64,000 nucleotides of DNA from Methanosalsum zhilinae DSM 4017 (GTDB taxonomy: Archaea; Halobacteriota; Methanosarcinia; Methanosarcinales; Methanosarcinaceae): the NCBI RefSeq assembly GCF_000217995.1, contig NC_015676.1, positions 124,001 through 188,000 of the forward strand. Reading direction: 5' to 3'. The position numbers and the translations under genes were made by a program. Below, in pieces: positions 17,178 through 25,764 of this stretch. Under the pieces are notes generated by a model that saw nothing but the letters and a program-made list of their open reading frames with translations, was not told where the DNA came from and did not search any database. Each line of letters starts with the position of its first letter. The stretch's first letter is position 1.

Positions 17178-18839
17178 TCAATGATTCCTTCTCATATACA
17201 TTAATGAGAAAAATCCTATAAATAAGACTGTAATTATACCCGAAGCAGTTGGAACATCAGCGCTTGTCGCACCTCTATATCCAAAGTAGTATGCAGCATC
17301 AGTATCTTGTATTTCTATCTCATCATACCATCCAGTTACTGTAACGGTATTCATCTGTTGTCTAGTATATGCTCGACTCGTCATGATACATACCTTTGAT
17401 TCACCTGGTTCAAGTTCATCAATTTCACAGATAATACCCAGTTTATCATCAATTACTATAATATGTGTAAGTTGAACATCACCGGTGTTTGTAACACTGA
17501 ATTTCCATTCGATAATACTTCCCAGATGAATTACCGGTCCGGGTGGTTCATTCACATGTTCACCATTGATAAATTTTTGAATACTGATGTTTTGTGTTCC
17601 AATTTCATGTAAGTGTTGGAAACATGGATATCCATCATTAATATCTGCTTGTATGATCCAGATCTTTTCAAAATCCCATCCAACATAAGTATTGTTTGCA
17701 TGTGGATATGTCATTTCTGATGTATTACGTTCCTCACCACCATCTGATACATCAAGTCCTGATGTTTCGGTGTTCCAATATGAATTGCTAATTGTGCCAC
17801 CATCATTATCTCCAACCAGTCCACCGATATAATCATTACCAATTACATTTCCAGTTGCATATGAATTGCTAATTGTGCCACTATTCAAACCAACCAGTCC
17901 ACCGATCCAACTAGAGCCTTCAACACTTCCTGTTGCATATGAGTTTTCGATGTTTCCTCGGTTATTTCCAACCAACCCACCGACAGACCAACTCCCGTCA
18001 ACATTTCCAGTTGCAAATGAAGTAATAATTGCTCCATCATCACGACTTTGACCAACCAGTCCACCAACATTAGCAAAACCATTTACATTTCCAGTTGCAT
18101 ATGAGTTTTCGATGCTTCCTCGATTATCTCCAACCAGTCCACCGATCCAACTAGAGCCTTCAACACCTCCTGTTGCATATGAATTGTTTACTGTGCCCGA
18201 ATTCGACCCAGCAAGTCCACCGACATATTCCCAACCATCAACATTTCCAGTTGCATATGAATTGTTTATTGTGCCTGAATTCGACCCAGCAAGTCCTCCA
18301 ACATTAGCAAAACCATCAACATTCCCAGTTGCATATGAACTTTCAATAAATCCATTATTATAACCAACCAATGCACCCACATAACTTTGGCCTAGTTGGC
18401 CTGTTATAATATCTACATCAACTAATCCAACATTTTTAATTTCTGCACCAAAGCCAGTATATCCAAATAGTCCAATATAACTTGTACCAGACCTATTAAT
18501 ATAAAATCCAGTAATCTCATAACCATTACCATCAAATGAGCCAGTGAAATGATAACCAGTAGTATTACCTATCGGCTCAAATCCAGCACCATCATTCCAG
18601 TTCACAGTATCAGATGCATCAATATTATCAATTAGAACATAATGCGCAGATAGATCTAATTTCATGTTTTGCAGTTGATCAATGTTAGATATCTGATATG
18701 GATTGTCTGTTGAACCATCGCCACCTGCAAATGCTGATACTGGACTTATTAAAAATATAGTTAATAATATCAGTATTGCAGATAGCACTAGTACCAATTT
18801 AACAAGTAAATTATATTTTGTATTCCCAATTCCCCACAT
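17178..18839 (-). CDS. GLUG-repeat cell-surface protein with C-terminal anchor
   Basis: 553 residues. An N-terminal hydrophobic signal of about 38 residues follows MWGIGNTK. Then comes the opening module GDGSTDNPYQISNIDQLQ with HYVLIDNIDAS, at least seven GLUG-type repeats (pattern VGGLVGxNxGxIxNSYATGNV), a beta-rich domain at about 395-490 resembling DUF11/DUF7507 (IIEWKFSVTNTGDVQLTHI), and a C-terminal anchor YYFG, DVPTASG, membrane segment, MRRNH. It is exported and probably bound to the envelope as an adhesin or S-layer-associated protein. GGAGG ten bases before ATG fixes the start. Its upstream DNA is shared with the genes at 13148 and 14343. Confidence 0.85.
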   Translation of the reverse strand: MWGIGNTKYNLLVKLVLVLSAILILLTIFLISPVSAFAGGDGSTDNPYQISNIDQLQNMKLDLSAHYVLIDNIDASDTVNWNDGAGFEPIGNTTGYHFTGSFDGNGYEITGFYINRSGTSYIGLFGYTGFGAEIKNVGLVDVDIITGQLGQSYVGALVGYNNGFIESSYATGNVDGFANVGGLAGSNSGTINNSYATGNVDGWEYVGGLAGSNSGTVNNSYATGGVEGSSWIGGLVGDNRGSIENSYATGNVNGFANVGGLVGQSRDDGAIITSFATGNVDGSWSVGGLVGNNRGNIENSYATGSVEGSSWIGGLVGLNSGTISNSYATGNVIGNDYIGGLVGDNDGGTISNSYWNTETSGLDVSDGGEERNTSEMTYPHANNTYVGWDFEKIWIIQADINDGYPCFQHLHEIGTQNISIQKFINGEHVNEPPGPVIHLGSIIEWKFSVTNTGDVQLTHIIVIDDKLGIICEIDELEPGESKVCIMTSRAYTRQQMNTVTVTGWYDEIEIQDTDAAYYFGYRGATSADVPTASGIITVLFIGFFSLMYMRRNH

Positions 18840-18931
18840 AAAAGAATTCCTCCTAGAAGTATATAAACAGTTTATAAAATGTTATAAATATATGAATAGG
18901 AATAATTTGTCAGAAAATAAAATTCTAGATG

Positions 18932-19133
18932 ATGTCTATAATTCAATTTAATTTAATGCTCATGTGAAGAATAAGTTTAAGTTTGCCTTTTTACGTGCTT
19001 TATATTTCTAATAGATATATTCCAATAGTTTATGTCTATACGACGCTGAGAATTGATTTATGGATGGATAGAATGAAAAAATATAATTTATTCATATCTC
19101 TCCATGGTAAATCTTATTTTCATTGACCTTTCG
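18932..19133. repeat. About 200-bp direct repeat, copy 2
   Basis: See copy 1 at 14837-15031. It begins about 95 bases upstream of the GLUG gene start. The two copies have many substitutions but the same block order and orientation, so the duplication is old. Confidence 0.6.
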
Positions 19134-19271
19134 CTATTATAGTATAATCAAAAAAGAATGTTTCCTGAACGTAACGTGGCTCATAAAAAAATAAAACTAA
19201 ACATTTTAACAAATATTGAACTTGTTTCAAACTCTTTTTTTCACCTGTTCTATATGTGTCCTTTTTGTGAA

Positions 19272-19402
19272 TGAACCTATTTCAAAACTCCTTTTTCTAT
19301 TGTAGAAAAAATAAATAAGATTATTTAGAACTCTATTAACCGCTATTTTTGCTAGACCGAATTTGGTAAATTTTATTCTATTTGAGTTTTGAAATAGGCT
19401 CA
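19272..19402 (+). mobile_element. 131-bp MITE, copy 1
   Basis: The ends are inverted repeats of about 19 bases: TGAACCTATTTCAAAACTC on the left, and GAGTTTTGAAATAGGCTCA on the right. It has no coding capacity. The copy at 22170-22300 is the same length, in opposite orientation, and differs at about two positions in the left end. The high identity implies recent movement, by a transposase not in this window. Confidence 0.85.
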
Positions 19403-20530
19403 ATCATAAAGGATAAACATGTCCAACATCACATATAACAATAATAATCAAATCGAATTTTAGTCTTTTATTGATGGAAGTCGGACAAATAGATCGGAAA
19501 TGTTATTTTGATTATGTTATTTTCATCTAAAGATCTATTATTTTTTCATTGGGTTAGAAATCTATGCATTTTTAAAATTATTTTATAATTAATTCGATAG
19601 ATGTTGACTTTTTGTGGATTATTGGATATTTTGCGTTATACATCGGAAGATGATAATTTTATTCAAAAGATATATGAAGATGGTTAATGATATTGATTTT
19701 TTATTTTGTTAGATGTTTATTGATATACATTAGAAGTACTTTGAAGATTAAGATTAATGTAATATGTTGGATGTTGGTACTGTTTTTATGTCGGAATATG
19801 ATATATTAAATTTTTACATCGGAAATGTTTTGTTTAGTTTATAGATTTTCATTTTTAAATATAAATTTGAATTTTTGATTAAACAGAAATCCGACAGATA
19901 ATTTTCCAATGTAAATTTAAAAATCAAAAATAGTAGTTTTCATTTGCACCAAGAGATTTAGTTCAACTGATACTATTTTCAAATTACAATATTTTCACCT
20001 ATTCACCTGGTGCAAATGAAAAAATCTGATATTCTATCGATATTGTATCATCTATTTTTTTGATATTCTCTCACCAGTTCTCGCAATAATACCATATCAT
20101 ATTCGAGTCTTTCTTTATACGTCATAGATGAATATTTTTTTTGATTCAGGAAACAGGATGTATTGGTGCTCAATCATTTTCATGCCATACATATGCAACA
20201 GACTCATTTTTTTAAATATTCAATTGACTATACTATTTATTCTTTGTTAATTATTTTGAATTAATCAATTACTTTTTTAAATATAAATTTATTTTTAAAA
20301 ATGAACACGTTTTTTTAGTTGGATAATAAAATACATGGGGAAACAATGTATGCGGAGCATATAAGTAATTTCTATACTACGAAGTATGATAGGAAAAATT
20401 GATATAAAAAATATAATCCTAAGTCCTGTTATATGTCATAAATTCATTTTTACATATAAATTTGAAATTCAATCACCCTGGTATTATTGCAAGAGTTTTT
20501 TAAGTTAGAGTGAAAAAACAAGTTTCGTAT
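19403..20530. other. 1.1-kb AT-rich region without an intact gene
   Basis: It holds a 15-base perfect inverted repeat (19937-19951 and 20008-20022) and several scattered TCGGAA(A/T)-type words. On the minus strand at about 20048-20220 there is a possible decayed short gene: MKMIEHQYILFPES, an A8 run, then in the next frame YKERLEYDMVLLRELV and TGA. No ribosome binding site is obvious. Nothing else is supported. Confidence 0.35.
19937..20022. repeat. 15-bp perfect inverted repeat
   Basis: TTTTCATTTGCACCA at 19937-19951 and TGGTGCAAATGAAAA at 20008-20022, with 56 bases between. An overlapping pair AATAGTA/TACTATT also occurs. It could be the ends of a miniature element or a binding site. Confidence 0.6.
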
Positions 20531-21262
20531 TTATAATTCTATTGTCATAACAACTGGATTATGATCACTATATCTTCTGATGCTTTCATTTTCAATTACT
20601 GCACAATCAACAATCCTATTAGATATTTGTTCGCTCAGGAAAAAGTAATCGTTTTGCCATTTCACTTTACTTTTAGAATGCCTGAGTGTTTGAAGTGGAT
20701 ATGGTTTGTTCAACTTTTTGAAGGCATCTTTTAATCCAAAATCTTCTAGTCTTTCAAAGAATATTTTATGTGATTCCCCCTTCTGCTTTTGATCTATTTG
20801 TAAACTAGCATTAAGGTCACCTCCTAATATGATATTTCTCTTCCCGTTTATTCTCCCACAAAATAATCCTGTTAAATCAGATAAGATCCTATGAAGATTT
20901 GTAATTGCAAAACCTTTATTTGGACCATTATTTTCAATTAATCCATATATTGAAATTAGGGTTAAATCTATAACTCCAATGGTTGTATTTGCAATTGAAA
21001 ATACCCCTTTAAAGTCACTTTTTATTGTTTCTTCTTTTAATTCGTATTTCTGACTATAAATTCCCGATCCCCATGAGCGATTATCTCCTATTTCATTCCA
21101 GACCAAGTGCTTGTCATCTTCATTGAGGTATGCTGTCGGTCTTGCTTCTTGAAATAATATGATATCTGCATCAATTTCATTTAATAAATAATCCCACGCA
21201 TCTTTGTGATATGATTTATAGAAGGGATAAGCCATATTCCAAGTTGCTATTCTGAGATTCAT
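20531..21262 (-). CDS. Endonuclease/exonuclease/phosphatase family protein
   Basis: 243 residues with the full set of EEP motifs: RIATWNMAYP at the start, DIILFQEARP with the catalytic Glu, ILGGDLNAS (the GDxN motif), and YSDHNPVVMTIEL at the C-terminus with the SDHxP catalytic His. It is a metal-dependent hydrolase of DNA, RNA or phosphoesters; the substrate cannot be told. No signal peptide, so it is intracellular. It lies with the next gene between the two inverted MITEs. Confidence 0.9.
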   Translation of the reverse strand: MNLRIATWNMAYPFYKSYHKDAWDYLLNEIDADIILFQEARPTAYLNEDDKHLVWNEIGDNRSWGSGIYSQKYELKEETIKSDFKGVFSIANTTIGVIDLTLISIYGLIENNGPNKGFAITNLHRILSDLTGLFCGRINGKRNIILGGDLNASLQIDQKQKGESHKIFFERLEDFGLKDAFKKLNKPYPLQTLRHSKSKVKWQNDYFFLSEQISNRIVDCAVIENESIRRYSDHNPVVMTIEL

Positions 21263-21697
21263 TTAATTATAAAAAAAGGAAATTGAATTATAAAAAAATT
21301 ATGGGATATTTAAGTTGTATTCATTTTGTATCTTGTTTATTTTGACGATAAACTCATATTATCTATTATCAACTATAAATTATTGATTATATTTGGATTA
21401 TATTTTGAGATAAATATTACCAAATTTATCATCAAATTATGTATTTTACGAACATCTCATTTCAGTTCTAAATATGAAAAAAAACATAATATGCTTATAC
21501 ACTCATAATAAATATTCGGAATTAGTAGTAAAATATGAGAAATTTACAACTGAAATCATATGTGTGATTCGTTAGAATTGTTATTCATTTTAAAAGAATA
21601 TTAGATCTTGTATGTTTGATGTTATGCGGGAAAAAGGTGTATCCAGGGTTTTGAACTGGTTCAATACGTACTTTCTTAGATGATATTATTTTTAATC
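21263..21697. other. 435-bp gap, nothing recognised
   Basis: AT-rich DNA upstream of the EEP gene. No gene, tRNA or strong repeat seen, apart from a short GAACTGGTTC palindrome near 21655. Confidence 0.5.
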
Positions 21698-22093
21698 TTA
21701 ATTTGAATGATGTTTAATCCATTTCTTTACTTTTTCAATTAACTCTATTTCTGACTGCTCCTTTGTTACAGCGTAACCGTCCACATGCACCCAAAATTTA
21801 TCATTTGACTTTGTTACATTAAACTCAGGTAATTTTGATTTTATTTGTTTCTTAGAATTTGAGTTAATAGATTTGAAATAGTTATTCCAGAATTCCTTTC
21901 TTAAATCACCTTGAAAAAATTCATGCATTTCTGATAGTTCAAATATATACCTGCATTTGCATAGTACACAGACCATCTCTTCACATATTTCATAACTTTT
22001 ATTTTTAAAAAATGTATTATCTACCCAATTATTACATTTACAGGATTCTTCATGCACTTTGAAAAAGAGTTGCTTATCAGATATTATTATCAT
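21698..22093 (-). CDS. Hypothetical Cys-rich small protein
   Basis: 131 residues. The N-terminal half has clustered Cys (CKCNNW, then CEEMVCVLCKC) that could bind zinc. The C-terminal half is basic and helical, with IELIEKVKKWIKHH. No family recognised. It lies between the EEP gene and MITE copy 2. The start MIIISDKQ has no clear ribosome binding site. Confidence 0.5.
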   Translation of the reverse strand: MIIISDKQLFFKVHEESCKCNNWVDNTFFKNKSYEICEEMVCVLCKCRYIFELSEMHEFFQGDLRKEFWNNYFKSINSNSKKQIKSKLPEFNVTKSNDKFWVHVDGYAVTKEQSEIELIEKVKKWIKHHSN

Positions 22094-22169
22094 GATAGAT
22101 GATTTTTAAAATTGATTTACATAAATCTTTAAGAAGCACAGTGAAAGTATTTGTGTTAAAATATTTTAA

Positions 22170-22300
22170 TGAGCCTATTTCAAAACTCAAATAGAATAAA
22201 ATTTACCAAATTCGGTCTAGCAAAAATAGCGGTTAATAGAGTTCTAAATAATCTTATTTATTTTTTCTACAATAGAAAAAGGAGTTTTGAAATCGGCTCA
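22170..22300 (-). mobile_element. 131-bp MITE, copy 2 (inverted)
   Basis: Ends TGAGCCTATTTCAAAACTC and GAGTTTTGAAATCGGCTCA. It is the reverse complement of the copy at 19272-19402 with about two changes. The two copies bracket 2.8 kb containing the EEP gene and the Cys-rich gene. Confidence 0.85.
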
Positions 22301-22425
22301 TTGTAAATCTGAACATATTTTTGGTCAATCCATTTTGGATTATCGAATTATTTTGGACATTGATTAATACATCTATATGACGTGCCAACAGTTTTTTCAA
22401 ACATGGTCACAATAATTAATGTATG

Positions 22426-22476
22426 GAAGCCATGAGATGTCGATAATTCTAACCCCCCGTTCCTACCCATGGCTTC
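22426..22476. other. GC-rich hairpin in AT-rich DNA
   Basis: GAAGCCATG at 22426-22434 and CATGGCTTC at 22468-22476 form a 9-bp stem; the loop contains AACCCCCCG. It stands out sharply in composition. It could be a structured RNA or the end of an IS200/IS605-like element. No coding frame fits. The rest of the 22301-22625 gap shows nothing else. Confidence 0.45.
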
Positions 22477-22625
22477 AATAATCAAACTATTTAGTTAGTT
22501 ATAATATTTTGATATTGTTTATATCTAGTAGTTATTGTATTCCTGTAATCTAAGTAAATAGGAACTCACCTCCGATGCCTGAATGCAACTTGTTTTAAAA
22601 AGAATTACAGAGGCACAATCTCCAC

Positions 22626-25310
22626 TCAATCATTTTTATTAATTTTTATAGTATAGCAAGTCCCATTTGAATTATCTAGTTCAATTTCTGCTGATAATTG
22701 CTTGGATAAGAGATTAATTATTTTCATTCCAAGAGAGTTTGAATGATTGCAATTCAAATCTTGTTTTATTCCAATCCCATTATCACTGACAATTATTTGA
22801 TAAATATTCTCTAATTCTTTAAATGAAACAGATATTATTCCTGTATTTGTGCCAACAAAGGCATGTTTATAAGAATTTGTAATAATTTCATTAAGAATGA
22901 GTCCTAACGGAACAATATAGTCCATATTTAAGTATGTTTGATCAAGGTTTAATTTAGTTTCAATTGATTTGTCATACGAATTGTAAGTTTGCCTAATATG
23001 ATTTACAAGGCTGGTAATGTATTCTGAAATTTCTATGCTAGCAACACTATCTGACCGATAAAGATTCTCATGTGCAATGGACATTGAACGAATTCTATTC
23101 TGACTGTCGCTAAATACATTTTGTATTTTTTTATCATCTTTAAATAAACGTGCCTGCATGTTAAGCAAACTGCTAATAACCTGTAAATTATTTTTTACAC
23201 GATGATGTATTTCATGCACAATTAGTCGATTTTGCTCTAACTCTTTAATTTTTTTATGATCTGTTATATCTTCACCAATGCTTCCAATACTTTTAATTTT
23301 CATGCTCTCATCATGCAATGGAAATAAGACAGTTCGGAATGTTCTTTGTATACCATTTATTGATATAGTGTCTTCGACGACTAAATGAGATGATTTTTCA
23401 CTTACTTCTGACATTCTTTGTTTAAATTGTTTGGCGGTTTCCTCAGGCATCATTTCTTCGAATTTATTACCAATTATCTCATCTTTGCTTTTATCAAACA
23501 AATCACAGAGAAACTTGTTAACATACTGATAACGGCCATCCAGAGATATTTCTGAAACTATGAGGGGAGTGTTTTCAAGAAACGCGTCTAGTCTCTTATG
23601 TACCTCTTTTAATTGAGATTCAATTTGTTTGCGTTGAAGTGACTGTCCGATGTTTGCAGCAATATCTTCAAGCAAATTGATGTCATTTGAAGTGAATAAT
23701 CCTTTACTATATCCATTTAATTGCAAAGTGCCAATTATACGATTTTTTATCTTAATGGGAATGATGGCAACGGATGCATACCCTTCATGGATGCACTGAT
23801 TTCGTGGATTATAGCGAGGATCTTCATTTTCTGGAACTTCTAGAAAGGGGAAAGAGTTGTTAGTACATGCACTTCCATATTCTGTGAATAGTGGGTTGCA
23901 GGGATCAGTACTTCCAGTAATTACCAGTCCACATGTACATTCAAGACAGATTGATCCATCTTCATTGCGACATATACCATCCTCAACATTTCGACTTTTA
24001 AGCGTGTTTTCTTTTGTTAAAAATTCATTTGAAAAACCTTTTTGAAAAATATAGGGATAATCATCCTTTTGTCTTAGCCGAATTCCGATTGCATCTGCAC
24101 CAATATGATATTTAATTTCAGATAACATTTTAGATAAAGATTCATCTATATCTATTGGCTCATTAAGAATTGAAAGAATTTTACTATACAATATTCTATT
24201 ATTTTCTATTTGTTGTTTATCAGTAATATCTCTTGCAGCAGCATAAATAAAGTCCCCATATGGATGGGATTTCCATTCGATATATTTATATGAGCCATCT
24301 TTGCATTTACATCGATTTACAAAATTCGCAATTTTTTGTTGTTTTTTAAGTTTTTTTACGACTTCATTTGTGCTTTCTATATCTTCTGGATGAACGAAGT
24401 CACAAATTTTCTTATTTTTCAGTTCTTCGATAGAATATCCAAAGAGATTAGACCACTCTTCATTTAAATGATGAAAGTTACCTTCTGTATCTGCAATACA
24501 CAACAAATCAAGATTGACTTTAAAATATCTATTTAGTTCTTCTTTGCTTGATAATATTTCTAATTCGGATAGTTTTTGTTTAGTAATATCTCGAATTTTG
24601 AGGACAAATTTTTTTCTATCTTTGTTTTGGAAATATCTAACTTCTACTCCAAACCACTTATGCTCATTGGATTCAAAAGACGAATACTCAAAATACTCCT
24701 TTTCCCCTTTAATTGCTGATTTTTCAATGGCTGAAATGATATTTTCAGAAACGGTTGGGAAAATATCTCGAATACCTTTACCTATGATTTGATCTTTTGG
24801 CAAAAACAATAATTCATCATTTGAAGTAATTGTTTTAGTGCAAATGTAATTCTCATTCAATTCAATGATAGTACCGTCTATCAAATGCAACAACATTTCA
24901 TTTTCTTCAATTTCACTATTTTCTTTACTATTCTCAACGAAAAGTGCTACAAAATAGCCTTTTTGTGGTGAGAAAGCAGTTCCATGATAGAACTTATCTG
25001 TTGACTCGCAAAAAAAGTCAAAGTTTTTTTTGTTTCCATTAAGTGCAACATTACTCAAGAATTCAACCCAATCGCGTTCTCCATCTCTGATATCAGGTAC
25101 TACCTCAGTAATTCTTTTTCCTATTATTTCATGAGATTGTAAACCAGTGACCTCTTCAAATTTAGAATTAATTTCTAAAATTTCGTAATCATATGGAATT
25201 CCAGATTCATCTGAAATGATTTTGCAGTAGGAGTAAGCCTCCATCATATTATCTGAAAAAAAAGTTGGGATAATCTTCCTATAACTTTGAATAGACATTT
25301 TTTCACTCAC
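22626..25310 (-). CDS. PAS/GAF sensor histidine kinase (HisKA_2 type)
   Basis: 894 residues with no membrane segment, so probably a cytosolic sensor. Domains in order: PAS about 10-115 (EEVTGLQSHEIIGK), PAS 140-245, PAS 260-370 (LFGYSIEELKNK), GAF 385-560 with an unusual Cys-rich insert (ICLECTCGLV, then DPCNP and SACTNN), PAS 570-690, HisKA_2 with the phospho-acceptor in HEIHHRVKNNLQ, and a HATPase_c domain with LNEIITNSYKHAF and VSDNGIGI. The GAF cysteines may bind a ligand or metal, or sense redox. No response regulator gene is adjacent. The kinase half closely resembles that of the core gene at 34226. Confidence 0.9.
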   Translation of the reverse strand: MSEKMSIQSYRKIIPTFFSDNMMEAYSYCKIISDESGIPYDYEILEINSKFEEVTGLQSHEIIGKRITEVVPDIRDGERDWVEFLSNVALNGNKKNFDFFCESTDKFYHGTAFSPQKGYFVALFVENSKENSEIEENEMLLHLIDGTIIELNENYICTKTITSNDELLFLPKDQIIGKGIRDIFPTVSENIISAIEKSAIKGEKEYFEYSSFESNEHKWFGVEVRYFQNKDRKKFVLKIRDITKQKLSELEILSSKEELNRYFKVNLDLLCIADTEGNFHHLNEEWSNLFGYSIEELKNKKICDFVHPEDIESTNEVVKKLKKQQKIANFVNRCKCKDGSYKYIEWKSHPYGDFIYAAARDITDKQQIENNRILYSKILSILNEPIDIDESLSKMLSEIKYHIGADAIGIRLRQKDDYPYIFQKGFSNEFLTKENTLKSRNVEDGICRNEDGSICLECTCGLVITGSTDPCNPLFTEYGSACTNNSFPFLEVPENEDPRYNPRNQCIHEGYASVAIIPIKIKNRIIGTLQLNGYSKGLFTSNDINLLEDIAANIGQSLQRKQIESQLKEVHKRLDAFLENTPLIVSEISLDGRYQYVNKFLCDLFDKSKDEIIGNKFEEMMPEETAKQFKQRMSEVSEKSSHLVVEDTISINGIQRTFRTVLFPLHDESMKIKSIGSIGEDITDHKKIKELEQNRLIVHEIHHRVKNNLQVISSLLNMQARLFKDDKKIQNVFSDSQNRIRSMSIAHENLYRSDSVASIEISEYITSLVNHIRQTYNSYDKSIETKLNLDQTYLNMDYIVPLGLILNEIITNSYKHAFVGTNTGIISVSFKELENIYQIIVSDNGIGIKQDLNCNHSNSLGMKIINLLSKQLSAEIELDNSNGTCYTIKINKND

Positions 25311-25764
25311 GTTTTTGGTATAAAGATATTATGTGTTATAACCTGCTTTTTTAAATATAGTTTGAAAAATTTCTAAACTTCTTTTGAACATTTGATATAT
25401 TATAAACAGGTTTGATTAATTTTAAATCACAATTAAGTTTTTCAAAACAATGGTTTAGCGTTAAATTTTATTCTACTTTAAGTTACTGCTATTCGACAAA
25501 GGTTGTGTCACTATTTTGCTGTAAATCATCTACATTTCTAATAAATTGATCATATCTTATGAATTGTATATTCATAAGACACCAATAGCAATGGAAACAG
25601 TTTATAGACAAAATATGAACGTAACTTGCTTTAAATTCTAGTAAAACTAGTTTATTATTTTATCAGTAAAATAAATTTTTTAATATTGGAAAATTAAACT
25701 AAAGTCTGTGATCCAAACAAATAAAAATTAAAAAAGTAGAAAGGATGAATTAGTAAAAATCCTT
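25311..25764. other. 454-bp gap with a terminus-motif element
   Basis: Apart from the repeat at 25501-25640 there is only AT-rich DNA. No gene seen. Confidence 0.5.
25501..25640 (+). repeat. Decayed repeat related to 14054-14180
   Basis: It starts GGTTGTGTCACTATTTTGC, contains the perfect hairpin CTTATGAAT ... ATTCATAAG (about 25556-25580), and ends with ATGAACGTAACTTGC near 25617. The order of parts equals the copy at 14054. It is probably a miniature mobile element. Confidence 0.55.
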
